NCBI RefSeq assembly: GCF_900105185.1 | Contig: NZ_FNTJ01000001.1 | Span: 3,492,501-3,556,500, forward strand | Length of the DNA stretch: 64,000 nt | Direction: 5' to 3' | Source of the DNA: Pseudomonas saponiphila | GTDB lineage: Bacteria > Pseudomonadota > Gammaproteobacteria > Pseudomonadales > Pseudomonadaceae | Translations under genes and position numbers: made by a program | Notes under the pieces: model-generated | What the model was told of the DNA's origin: nothing | Seen by the model: the letters and a program-made list of their open reading frames with translations, nothing else | Database searches by the model: none | Part shown: positions 27,299 through 35,631 of the stretch, piece after piece | How positions within the stretch are numbered: position 1 is the first letter of the stretch | Layout: each line of letters opens with the position of its first letter

Positions 27299-27343
27299 TC
27301 AACATATTGTTGAATATTCAACTTTTCGTTAATTCAACGAGCA
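27299..27343. promoter_or_regulatory. overlapping palindromes, likely operator
   Basis: A perfect 14-bp palindrome GTTGAATATTCAAC (27309-27322) overlaps an inverted pair TCAAC...GTTGA (27299-27313); a third half-site pair GTTAATTCAACG follows. The block is 36 bases upstream of the YheO/DauR-type gene start and should cover its promoter. Confidence 0.6.
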
Positions 27344-27506
27344 CGACACGCCTTGCACTGCCTCAGTATCCGGCGCCTCAACCCCGACCAATCCCTGAAG
27401 ACGTTGCAGCCCTGGGCCCGGGCCCCGAGTTCCAGCGCAAGGAGCGGAGTGCGAACAACCGGACAGCGGGCTAACCTGCCGCTTGCCCCTCTGCCACGGA
27501 TCACCA

Positions 27507-28118
27507 ATGCCCCACTGCCCCGCCACTGAATTTCTTGCCGCACTGGATGCCGACTGGGCGGCGCTGATCGCCGCTGTCGGCCCTTGCCTGCACCAGCCCC
27601 GCCCGGAGCGCGAGCCTTATCAGGCGCTGGTCCGCGCGGTGGCCTACCAGCAACTGCACGCCCGCGCCGGCGACGCGATACTCGGCCGGCTGCTGGCGCT
27701 GTTTCCCGGGCAGGGCTTTCCTGACCCGCAGCAACTCTGCGCGCTGAGCGTGGAGGCCCTGCGTGGCTGCGGCTTCTCCGCACGCAAGATCACCACCTTG
27801 CAGGCCATTGCCGAGGCGACCCTCAATGGCTGGGTGCCAGACGGCGAGCGGGCCCGCGCCATGGACGACGAAGTCCTCATCGAGCGCCTGACCCGATTGC
27901 CGGGCATTGGTCGCTGGACCGTGGAAATGTTGCTGATCTACAGCCTGGAACGGGCAGACATCCTGCCGGCGAACGACTTTGGCATTCGCCAGGGCTATCA
28001 ACGCTTGAAGGGCCTGGAACACATGCCAGCGCCGCGCCAGATAAGCCAGCTCGGCCAGGCCTGGAGTCCCTGGCGCACCACGGCGGCCTGGTACCTGTGG
28101 CGCGTGCCGCCGGCCTGA
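27507..28118 (+). CDS. alkA: DNA-3-methyladenine glycosylase II
   Basis: 203 residues, the short bacterial AlkA-like glycosylase of base-excision repair. The helix-hairpin-helix is 'LIERLTRLPGIGRWTVEML', followed by the catalytic Asp in 'ILPANDFGIRQGYQRL'. 'QALVRAVAYQQLHARAGDAI' is the typical N-terminal helix. It lacks the N-terminal TBP-like domain of E. coli AlkA. I use the ATG at 27507; a TTG 24 bases earlier is less likely. Cytoplasmic. Confidence 0.82.
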   Translation: MPHCPATEFLAALDADWAALIAAVGPCLHQPRPEREPYQALVRAVAYQQLHARAGDAILGRLLALFPGQGFPDPQQLCALSVEALRGCGFSARKITTLQAIAEATLNGWVPDGERARAMDDEVLIERLTRLPGIGRWTVEMLLIYSLERADILPANDFGIRQGYQRLKGLEHMPAPRQISQLGQAWSPWRTTAAWYLWRVPPA

Positions 28119-28212
28119 ACCCCGCGCCAGCAGCCCGCTACAAGGGGGGCAATTGAACCGCAGGCGCGGAACCCCTACAGTCACGCCCCTTGATATCAAT
28201 CCGAGGTCAACG

Positions 28213-29244
28213 ATGGCTGCTCTTCGCCTGACTACCCTGCACACCACCCAAGCGGTGCTGGACGCCTTCCGCGACAGCAAGGTTCCCGCCGAGGTGCTGC
28301 TCGAAGGCAGCGGCATCCAGCTGGCGGACCTGGAGCTGCCCAACAGCCTGATCAACATCGGCCAGGAAATGCGCGTGTTCAGCAATGCCGTGGCCTTTCG
28401 CCAAGACCTGGGGCTGGTGCTGGGGCGCAATCTGCATATCAGTGCCTACGGCATGTTCGGCCTGACCCTGCTGACCAGCGCCACCCTGCGCGAAGCCTGG
28501 TCCCTGGCGCTGCGCTATCCCCTGCTGCTGGGCACCTTCTTCCACCTTGATCTGGAAATCCGCGACGGCCTGGCCTGGCTGACCGCCGACCAGTACAGCG
28601 AGACCGAGCTTGAGGTGTTCAACACCGATTTCTGCATGTCGTCCTACCGGGTCACCTGCCAGGACCTGCTGGGCTGCACGCTGCCGCTGCGCGCGGTGCA
28701 CCTCAAGCACCCGCCGCAGCCCTATCTGGACAGCTACGAGCAGGCCTTCAACTGCCCGGTGCAGTTCAATGCCGGGCGCAACGCCATAGGGTTCGATCTG
28801 GAATGGCTGGACCGGCGCCTGCCCCTGGCCGACCTGGTGACCCAGAACGACATGCTGCAGCGCTGCATCCGCCTCAACGAGGAACTCAGCGCGCGGCCGA
28901 CCTGGATCGATCAGGTGCGGCGCCTGCTCAATGAACAGCTGCACGCGGTGCCCGACTTCGACAGCCTGGCGCGCCAGGTGCATTGCTCGCCAAGCACCCT
29001 GCGCCGGCGCCTGCGGGCCCAGGACACCAGCTACCAGCAACTGCTGGACGAGCTGCGCTATGCCCGGGCGCAGCAACTGCTGGGGCAGCACAGCCTGCCC
29101 ATCTACCGTATCGCCGAAGCCCTGGGCTTCAAGGAGACGGCCAGTTTCCGCCACGCCTTCCAGCGCTGGAGCGGCGTCGCCCCCGGACGCTTCCGGCAAC
29201 TGGCCGGCCAGCTCGGCCCGCTCTCGGAGCAGGCGCAAGATTGA
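28213..29244 (+). CDS. AraC regulator with an Arabinose_bd-type N-terminal domain
   Basis: 343 residues. The N-terminal half is the OruR/ArgR-like ligand domain of Pseudomonas AraC proteins ('HISAYGMFGLTLLTSATLRE' is its hallmark). The C-terminal HTH pair is 'LARQVHCSPSTLRRRLRAQD' and 'IYRIAEALGFKETASFRHAF'. GAGGT precedes the ATG at 28213. It directly precedes a polyamine-type binding protein and an amidase and is likely their regulator (inference). Confidence 0.88.
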   Translation: MAALRLTTLHTTQAVLDAFRDSKVPAEVLLEGSGIQLADLELPNSLINIGQEMRVFSNAVAFRQDLGLVLGRNLHISAYGMFGLTLLTSATLREAWSLALRYPLLLGTFFHLDLEIRDGLAWLTADQYSETELEVFNTDFCMSSYRVTCQDLLGCTLPLRAVHLKHPPQPYLDSYEQAFNCPVQFNAGRNAIGFDLEWLDRRLPLADLVTQNDMLQRCIRLNEELSARPTWIDQVRRLLNEQLHAVPDFDSLARQVHCSPSTLRRRLRAQDTSYQQLLDELRYARAQQLLGQHSLPIYRIAEALGFKETASFRHAFQRWSGVAPGRFRQLAGQLGPLSEQAQD

Positions 29245-29350
29245 CGCTAAATATCCCCTATTGACCGTTGCCAACATTCTCTCAGGGGCCTATCCGGCCA
29301 AGAATGACTCCCCCGGAAGGTCCCGCTCATTTCAGACAAGGAGTTGTCAC

Positions 29351-30472
29351 ATGAAATCGCTGCACACCGCCCTCACCCGCCTGGCCCTGAGCTGCTCCCT
29401 GAGCGTCCTGGCCCTGAGCGCCGCCGTCACCGCCCAAGCCGCCCCCGAGCGCACGGTGAACATCTTCAACTGGTCGGAATACATCGCTCCCAACACCATC
29501 AAGGACTTCCAGGACCAGAGCGGGATCAAGGTCAAGTACGACATCTTCGAAAGCAACGAAGTGCTGGAAGCCAAGCTGCTGACCGGCAACAGCGGCTATG
29601 ACGTGGTGGTGCCTTCCAGCGGTTTCGTCAGCAAGCAGATCAGCGCCGGGGCGTTCCAGCCCCTGGACCGCGGGCAACTGCCGAACTGGAAGAACCTCGA
29701 CCCGGCGGTGATGAAACTGCTGGAGCAGAGCGATCCGGGCAACCGCTATGTGATCCCCTACATGTGGGGCACCAACCTGATCGGCTACAACCGCGACAAG
29801 GTCCGGGAACTGCTGGGCAGCGACGCGCCGGTCAACAGCTGGGACCTGGTATTCAAGGAAGAGAACCTGAAGAAGCTCAGCCAGTGCGGCGTGACCTTCC
29901 TCGATTCCCCCACCGAGATGCTGCCCCTGGCCCTGCACTACCTGGGCCTGGACCCCAACAGCCAGAACCCCGAGGACTACCGCAAGGCCGAGGCCCTGCT
30001 GCTCAAGCTGCGGCCTTACGTGCGCTACTTCCACAGCGCCAAGTGGATGGGCGACATCGCCAACGGCAACATCTGCGTGGCCGTGGGCTACTCCGGCGGC
30101 TTCCTGCAGGCGGCCAACCGCGCCAACGAGGCCAAGAATGGCGTGCACATCGAAATGCGCATTCCCAAGGAAGGCACCCTGGTGTGGATCGATACCGTGG
30201 CCGTCCCCGCCGGCGCCAAGCACGTGGACACCGCCCACGCCTTCCTCAACTACCTGATGGAGCCCAAAGTGATCGCTTCCATCAGCAACTACGTCGGCTA
30301 CCCCAACGGCGTGAGCGATTCCAAGCCGTTCATCCAGCAGTCGCTGCTGGACAACCCGGATCTGTTCCCCAGCGCCGCGACCATGACCCGGCTGTATCCC
30401 CTGGCGCCGTTGCCGGCCAAGGCCGAACGCACCCGCACCCGGACCTGGGTCAAGGTCACCAGTGGCCGCTGA
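29351..30472 (+). CDS. polyamine ABC transporter substrate-binding protein (PotF/SpuD-like)
   Basis: 373 residues with signal peptide 'ALSAAVTAQA'. The mature protein starts 'APERTVNIFNWSEYIAPNTI', the polyamine-pocket motif of PotF/SpuD proteins, then 'YDVVVPSSGFVSKQI' and 'PYMWGTNLIGYNRDKV'. AAGGAG 8 bases upstream. No permease or ATPase gene is adjacent, so this is an orphan binding protein that must use a transporter encoded elsewhere or act as a sensor. It sits between an AraC regulator and an amidase. Confidence 0.9.
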   Translation: MKSLHTALTRLALSCSLSVLALSAAVTAQAAPERTVNIFNWSEYIAPNTIKDFQDQSGIKVKYDIFESNEVLEAKLLTGNSGYDVVVPSSGFVSKQISAGAFQPLDRGQLPNWKNLDPAVMKLLEQSDPGNRYVIPYMWGTNLIGYNRDKVRELLGSDAPVNSWDLVFKEENLKKLSQCGVTFLDSPTEMLPLALHYLGLDPNSQNPEDYRKAEALLLKLRPYVRYFHSAKWMGDIANGNICVAVGYSGGFLQAANRANEAKNGVHIEMRIPKEGTLVWIDTVAVPAGAKHVDTAHAFLNYLMEPKVIASISNYVGYPNGVSDSKPFIQQSLLDNPDLFPSAATMTRLYPLAPLPAKAERTRTRTWVKVTSGR

Positions 30473-30565
30473 ACCCTCCACCGCGAAGGCCCGCCAGAAA
30501 CCCCGCGTGGCCTTCCCGTGCCGTGGCGCGACATGCGCCCGGCATGCCTGAAACAAGAGTTGAAT

Positions 30566-32023
30566 ATGCCGTTGCCCACTTGCCGCCAAGCCCCCCTGCA
30601 TCAGCTGTCGATCGAGGCGCTGCTGCAAGGCTTTGCCCGTTTGCAGTTCACCCCGGTGGACCTGCTGCAGGCCGTCCTGGCACAGATCGAGCGCCACGAG
30701 CCGCAGCTCAACGCCCTGTGTGAACGCCAGGATCAGGCCGCGCTGCTGGCGGCCCAGGCCTCCACCGCGCGCTGGGCCGCCGGGCAGCCGTTGGGCCGGC
30801 TCGACGGCATTGCACTGCTGGTCAAGGACAACCACGACATTCGCGGCTGGCGCACCCGCAACGGCTCCAGGGCCCTGGCCGAGCGTCCGGCGCTGTCCCA
30901 CGATTCCGCCCTGGTGGCGCGCCTGCGCGAGGCCGGGGCGATCTTCATCGCCAAGACCACCCTGCCCGAGCTGGGCAGCACGCCGCTGACCGACAGCCCG
31001 CTGACCGGGGTCACCCGCAATCCGTGGAACCTGGCCCTGCATGCCGGTGGCAGCAGTGGCGGCAGTACCGCGGGGGTCGCCGCCGGTTATGCCCCGGCGG
31101 CCACCGGCAACGATGCCGCCGGATCGATCCGTACCCCGTCGAGCTTCTGCGGGGTCATCGGCTTCAAGCCCAGCCACGGGCTGGTGTCCGCCTGCCCGAG
31201 CATCGACCCCGGCGGCATGGTGGCCGAAGGACCGATTGCCCGCCACGTGCGCGACATTGCCTTGCTGATGGAACTCATGAGCCAGCCTGAGCCCGGCGAA
31301 CCCTTTGCCTGGCCCCATGGACCGCAGGATTTTCTCGAACACATAGAGGACGGCGTCAACGGCCTGCGTATCGCCTTCAGCGCCGACCTGGGCTACGCCG
31401 CCCATGTCGACCCGCAGATCGCCGCGGCCTGCCTGAACGCCGCCCAGCTGCTGCAGGCAGCCGGCGCCAGCCTGACCCTGGCCTCGCCGGACATCGGCAA
31501 CCCGGCGCCGAACTACCTGCGGGCCTGGCCGGTGGAAGTGGCGTGCACCGTGACCCAGGAAATACCCGTTGAACATCGCCATCGGATCGGCGACTTCCTG
31601 CAGCAGTCACAGGTCCGGGCACGCCAGCTCAACGCCCTGGATTACGCCTGCGCGGTGCAGGAACGGCACCAGGTGGCTCAGCAGCTGCATGGGTTTCTTG
31701 GTGAATATGACCTGCTGCTGACCCCCACCGCGGTGGTCGAACCGTTCGCCGTGGACCGGCAGATGCCGCCGGACTGGCCGGAGCAGATCAGCGCGATGTG
31801 GCAGCCGACTACCTTTCCCTTCAATTTCAGCCGCCAGCCGGCACTGAGCATGCCCTGCGGCCTGAGCGCCGCCGGCCTGCCCATAGGCCTGCAGATCGTC
31901 GCCCGCTTCGGCGGTGACGCTCTGGTCCTGCGGGCCGCCCGAACCCTGGAAAAACTGCTGCCTGCGGGGCTGTTCAGCCAGCCCGCCGGCCTGCTCGACG
32001 CCCCCGGGCACGCATTGCACTGA
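30566..32023 (+). CDS. amidase (amidase-signature family)
   Basis: 485 residues. The Ser-cisSer-Lys triad is readable: Lys in 'ALLVKDNHDIRGW', cis-Ser in 'HAGGSSGGSTAGVAAGYAP', nucleophile Ser in 'TGNDAAGSIRTPSSFCG'. The last motif differs slightly from the usual GTDxGGSIR. No clear signal peptide. The start at 30566 follows AAGAG; an ATG at 30533 is possible. It probably deaminates an amide taken up with the polyamine-type binding protein; substrate inferred, not known. Confidence 0.85.
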   Translation: MPLPTCRQAPLHQLSIEALLQGFARLQFTPVDLLQAVLAQIERHEPQLNALCERQDQAALLAAQASTARWAAGQPLGRLDGIALLVKDNHDIRGWRTRNGSRALAERPALSHDSALVARLREAGAIFIAKTTLPELGSTPLTDSPLTGVTRNPWNLALHAGGSSGGSTAGVAAGYAPAATGNDAAGSIRTPSSFCGVIGFKPSHGLVSACPSIDPGGMVAEGPIARHVRDIALLMELMSQPEPGEPFAWPHGPQDFLEHIEDGVNGLRIAFSADLGYAAHVDPQIAAACLNAAQLLQAAGASLTLASPDIGNPAPNYLRAWPVEVACTVTQEIPVEHRHRIGDFLQQSQVRARQLNALDYACAVQERHQVAQQLHGFLGEYDLLLTPTAVVEPFAVDRQMPPDWPEQISAMWQPTTFPFNFSRQPALSMPCGLSAAGLPIGLQIVARFGGDALVLRAARTLEKLLPAGLFSQPAGLLDAPGHALH

Positions 32024-32076
32024 ACAACCCGCTGACGCAGCAACAGCGCGTCGCTTTACGGACAAGGAGGTGGACC

Positions 32077-32406
32077 ATGGATTCTTCTAGCAGTTGGTAT
32101 CAAGACACCCAATACGAACATGACATCTACGTGATGATCATCCGCGAGCCCAGCTCGCCAAGCCTGTACGCCCACCAGTCCGGCCCCAGCTTCAGCTACG
32201 TGGGACGCCTCACCGGCCATGGCCAGCACCCGTGCTTTTCCGTGCACTTTGCCTGCCCGCCCTACGGCAACGACTACACCAGCACCGAAGCCGCGCTGCA
32301 GGCCGGCCTGGCCCATGGCCGCGCGCTGATCGAGCATTGGCGCACTCGGGGCAGCAAGCCGCCGGCGCGCAACGCCGAAGTGACCCTTTCCAGCTACAAC
32401 AACTGA
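32077..32406 (+). CDS. small conserved hypothetical protein
   Basis: 109 residues, Ser/Tyr-rich and soluble, with 'SFSYVGRLTGHGQHPCFSVH' and a C-terminal helix 'AALQAGLAHGRALIEHW'. The ribosome site is exceptionally strong (AAGGAGGT), suggesting high expression. No family recognised beyond being the type of short protein common in pseudomonads. Confidence 0.65.
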   Translation: MDSSSSWYQDTQYEHDIYVMIIREPSSPSLYAHQSGPSFSYVGRLTGHGQHPCFSVHFACPPYGNDYTSTEAALQAGLAHGRALIEHWRTRGSKPPARNAEVTLSSYNN

Positions 32407-32443
32407 GCGCCTTCAAAAGGGCTGGCCGAGCAGCGCCGGCCTG

Positions 32444-32875
32444 TCAGTCCGCCGCCAGTGAGTTCAGGTAGAGCAAGGCCTGGCGGTACTTTTCCAGGCG
32501 CCGCAGGTCTTCGGCGCCCGGTTCGGGAATCCGCGACTGGTCGCTGTTATCCGCCAGGTCCGCACGCTTGACCCGACGCGCCAGGGGATTGGCCGCCGCG
32601 CGCCGGATGAAGGCCGGGTAATCCTCGCCCTCGACCTTGGTCAAGGCCGACAGCGCCGCCAGCACAGGCGCGGAAAAACCTTCGGCGCGCAGTTGCTCCA
32701 GGGTCACCGCGCTGTCTTCCAGCACATCGTGCAGCACCGCGACAATCCGCTCCTCGGGCTGCTCCACGCCCAGCATCACCCGCAGCGGGTGCAGGATGTA
32801 GGGCGCACCACCCTTGTCGACCTGCCCGGCGTGGGCCTGGGCGGCGATGGTGATCGCCCGTTCCAGGCTGCTCAT
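32444..32875 (-). CDS. small HD-domain protein related to the SpoT/MESH1 hydrolase domain
   Basis: 143 residues. 'IAAQAHAGQVDKGGAPYILH', then 'VLHDVLEDSAVTLEQLRAEG' and 'LSALTKVEGEDYPAFIRRAA' are the blocks of the (p)ppGpp-hydrolase HD fold, present alone without synthetase, TGS or ACT domains. Such small alarmone-hydrolase-like proteins may remove (p)ppGpp or another pyrophosphate; activity is inferred. A later in-frame block 'RVKRADLADNSDQSRI' matches the family's C-terminal Asp motif. Confidence 0.78.
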   Translation of the reverse strand: MSSLERAITIAAQAHAGQVDKGGAPYILHPLRVMLGVEQPEERIVAVLHDVLEDSAVTLEQLRAEGFSAPVLAALSALTKVEGEDYPAFIRRAAANPLARRVKRADLADNSDQSRIPEPGAEDLRRLEKYRQALLYLNSLAAD

Positions 32876-33097
32876 GAGCCGGCCCCGTGGCAGGGAGCAT
32901 TCACAGAGAACTGGGGCATGGCGGACCTCGAACGAAAAAATGGGCTGCGACAGGATACTCCTCATACCGGGCCATGACCGATGATCGCCGGCCAGCGCGC
33001 GACTGCAGCAGACATTGATATCGATCAAGCGCCCGGATCGCAGCCGGGATAAAGCTTGGGGCAATTGCTTGCCCTTTGCCTTTCCGGAGACTTGACC

Positions 33098-33664
33098 ATG
33101 TCCAGCACTGCTCTCGATATCCTCGCCCAACCACCCTTCCCGGCCCAGCAAGGCCAATACTGGATCGACGCCCTGAGCGACGGCAGCCATGTGCTGATCC
33201 GCCCGCTGCGCCCCCAGGACCGGGATCGGGAAAAGGCCTTTATCGAAAACCTCTCCCCCGTCACCCGCCACCAGCGCTTTCTCGGCGAGGTCAAGGAAGT
33301 CGGCGATCAGTTGCTGGATCAGCTGATGGACGTCGGCACCCCGCAACGGGTGGCCTACGTGGCCCTGGTCCACGACAACGGCGAACTGCGGGAAGTCGGC
33401 ATCAGCCGCTACGCCCAGGTCGACGACCAGCCCTGGCGCTGCGAATTTGCCGTGACCATCGCCGATCAATGGCAAGGCAAGGGCCTCGGCGCGCTGCTGA
33501 TGCAGCACCTGATCGATGAAGCCCGCGCCAACGGCTTCCAGCAACTGTATTCGGTGGACTCGGCCACCAACTACAGCATGCGCCGCCTGGCCAAACAGCT
33601 GGGCATGCGCAGCAGCATCGACCCCGACGACGCGACCCAGGTGATCCACAGCCTGGCCCTGTAA
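33098..33664 (+). CDS. GNAT N-acetyltransferase
   Basis: 188 residues. 'VLIRPLRPQDRDREKAFIEN' is a standard GNAT start, and the acetyl-CoA loop is 'VTIADQWQGKGLGALLMQHL' (QGKGLG). The late 'LYSVDSATNYSMRRLAKQLG' matches the PatZ/Pat-type acetyltransferase module, as a stand-alone domain. Target unknown. The start at 33098 follows CGGAG. Confidence 0.85.
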   Translation: MSSTALDILAQPPFPAQQGQYWIDALSDGSHVLIRPLRPQDRDREKAFIENLSPVTRHQRFLGEVKEVGDQLLDQLMDVGTPQRVAYVALVHDNGELREVGISRYAQVDDQPWRCEFAVTIADQWQGKGLGALLMQHLIDEARANGFQQLYSVDSATNYSMRRLAKQLGMRSSIDPDDATQVIHSLAL

Positions 33665-33675
33665 CCGCCCGCGCA

Positions 33676-33745
33676 CCGCGCCTCGGCTTGAGGCGCGGCG
33701 CACCGTTTAACACTCTTTGACAGTTTCCCGACAAAGCTGTCAAAG
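33676..33745. promoter_or_regulatory. terminator-like stem and an inverted repeat before the envelope-sensor operon
   Basis: CCGCGCCTC/GAGGCGCGG (33676-33698) can end the GNAT transcript. A second repeat, CTTTGACAG (33715-33723) and CTGTCAAAG (33737-33745) with a 13-base spacer, lies 57 bases before the mipB-like gene and could be a regulator site, perhaps for the ParR-like protein (inference). Confidence 0.5.
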
Positions 33746-33801
33746 ACTACCCAAACGCCCTTGCCTAGCATCCGCCCATCGAATGTCCGGTCGGTTGCTG
33801 T

Positions 33802-35625
33802 ATGTCTCCCAAACTTCTTCACCTGCCATTGCTCGGCATGCTCCTGGGCAGCCTGGGCTGCAATGGCCAACCCCCTGCGCCGCCGACTATCGGTCGCGGC
33901 GACTACGCCAGCATCATCGGTTACCTCAAGCAGCACATCCCCCGGGAAATGGCCGAGCATCGGGTGCCGGGGCTGTCCATCGCCCTGGTGGACGGCCAGG
34001 AGCTGATCTGGGCCCGGGGTTTCGGTTTTGCCGACCGGGACCGCGGCCTGCAAGTGACCGAGAACACCGCGTTTCGGGCCGGGGCCCTGTCGCAGTTGCT
34101 GACCGCCACCGCTGTCATGCAACTGGTGGAACAGGGACGCCTGCAGCTGGACGCGCCGCTGCAGGACAGCCTGCGCGAGTTCTACGTCCGCTCGCGCTTT
34201 CACCAGGACCAGAACGCCGCCGACCAGGCGGTGACCCTGCGCCGCCTGCTCAGCCACCAGGCCGGCCTGCCCACCGAATACCTGCGCGACCGCTACACCA
34301 CCCAGGCGTTAGGCGAGCTGCCGGGCAAGGTCAGCGGGATCTGGCTGAACAACTGCCCAGGCACCCAGACCGCCTACTCCAACCTGGGCTATGCCCTGCT
34401 GGGCGCGGCGATCGAGCGCAGCAGCGGTCTGGACTTCGAGCGCCAATTGCAGAAAAGCCTGCTGCGCCCGTTGGGCATGAGCCAGTCGAGCTTCCTCGGC
34501 ACCAGCCTGGCTCAGCCCTACCGCGCCCGGGGCTATGCCGACGGGCTCGGCAGCGCCGACGAACCGCTGCGCGACCTGTCCGCCACCGGCCTGTGGAGCA
34601 GCCCGCGGGACCTGAGCCGCTTTGTGCGGATGCTGTTCGCCCAGGGCCACTACAAGGACCGCCAGGTGCTGTCCCCGGCCTCGATCAAGGAAATGGTGCG
34701 GGCGCAGAACAACGGCAACCCGCTGGATTTCGATTGCCAGGTGGGCCTGGGCTGGTACCTCTCGCCCTGCGGCGAGGAATGGGTTCGTCCGGGGATCCGG
34801 ACCTGGCAGCACAGCGCGGTGGGCAGCGACTTCCAGGCCCGGATCAGTGTGCTGCCGGAGCAGCAGCTGGCAGTGATCGTGATGAGCAATTCAGGCTCCG
34901 GCGAGGCCGTGGCCAGGCCGCTGGTGACCAAGGTGCTGCGCATGCTGCTGCAGGCCCACGGTGCCCCCGGGAGCCAGAAGCGCGACAGCGCCCAGCCCCA
35001 GGAGCGGGTCACCGCACGACGGCGGGTACCGGAAGCCGCCGACCGCCAGCACCTGGCGGGTTTCTACGCCACCACCTGGGGCGTATTGCGCATTCGCGAC
35101 CAGGGCCAGCGCCTGTTCGGCGAGCTGGCCGGCAAGCGTTTCGAACTGCTGCGTGACGAACAAGGCTGGCTGCGGGCCCAGAAGAAATTCCTCGGCGTGT
35201 GGCTGCAGGACCTGGGTGACCTCGGCCAGGTGCAGCTGGACCTGTTGAACGTCCAGGGGCGCCGGGTGTTCACCGCAAGGCGTCACGGCCAGCTGCTGGC
35301 CATGGGCGAACGCGTCGATCCGGTTCCCCTGCCCGACAACTGGCTGTCCACGGTAGGCACCTACCAGGCCCTCAACGAGGACGCGGCCAACACCGCCATC
35401 AGCGATATCAGCATCGCCCTGGAGGACGGTTTCCTGATGATCCGCAGCCTGCAACAGGGCCGCGTGACCACCGACTACATCCTCGCCCCGATGGACAACG
35501 CCCACGCCGTCATTGCCGGCCAGGGCCCGGGCCTGGGCGATACGGTGCGCCGCCAGATCAATGGCATCAGCGTCCTGGGCTACTCATTCAAACGCTCCTA
35601 CACCCACCAATACCTGAGGTTCTAA
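33802..35625 (+). CDS. lipoprotein with a degenerate beta-lactamase/DD-peptidase fold (MipB/PA1797-like)
   Basis: 607 residues, lipobox 'GSLGC' (Cys20). Residues ~35-390 have the serine beta-lactamase-like fold: 'MAEHRVPGLSIALVDGQELI', 'AYSNLGYALLGAAIERSSGL' (Tyr192-Ser-Asn194 intact). The SxxK motif, usually 'FRIGSVSK', is 'FRAGALSQ': Ala95 replaces the nucleophile Ser and Gln98 the Lys. It should therefore not be an active hydrolase. The C-terminal ~200 residues form an extra beta-rich domain. Six bases separate it from the MipA-like gene, and the pair converges on a ParRS-like system. From memory, P. aeruginosa has a comparable arrangement at parRS implicated in polymyxin response, so a sensing role is plausible. 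Confidence 0.78.
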   Translation: MSPKLLHLPLLGMLLGSLGCNGQPPAPPTIGRGDYASIIGYLKQHIPREMAEHRVPGLSIALVDGQELIWARGFGFADRDRGLQVTENTAFRAGALSQLLTATAVMQLVEQGRLQLDAPLQDSLREFYVRSRFHQDQNAADQAVTLRRLLSHQAGLPTEYLRDRYTTQALGELPGKVSGIWLNNCPGTQTAYSNLGYALLGAAIERSSGLDFERQLQKSLLRPLGMSQSSFLGTSLAQPYRARGYADGLGSADEPLRDLSATGLWSSPRDLSRFVRMLFAQGHYKDRQVLSPASIKEMVRAQNNGNPLDFDCQVGLGWYLSPCGEEWVRPGIRTWQHSAVGSDFQARISVLPEQQLAVIVMSNSGSGEAVARPLVTKVLRMLLQAHGAPGSQKRDSAQPQERVTARRRVPEAADRQHLAGFYATTWGVLRIRDQGQRLFGELAGKRFELLRDEQGWLRAQKKFLGVWLQDLGDLGQVQLDLLNVQGRRVFTARRHGQLLAMGERVDPVPLPDNWLSTVGTYQALNEDAANTAISDISIALEDGFLMIRSLQQGRVTTDYILAPMDNAHAVIAGQGPGLGDTVRRQINGISVLGYSFKRSYTHQYLRF

Positions 35626-35631
35626 AGCCCT

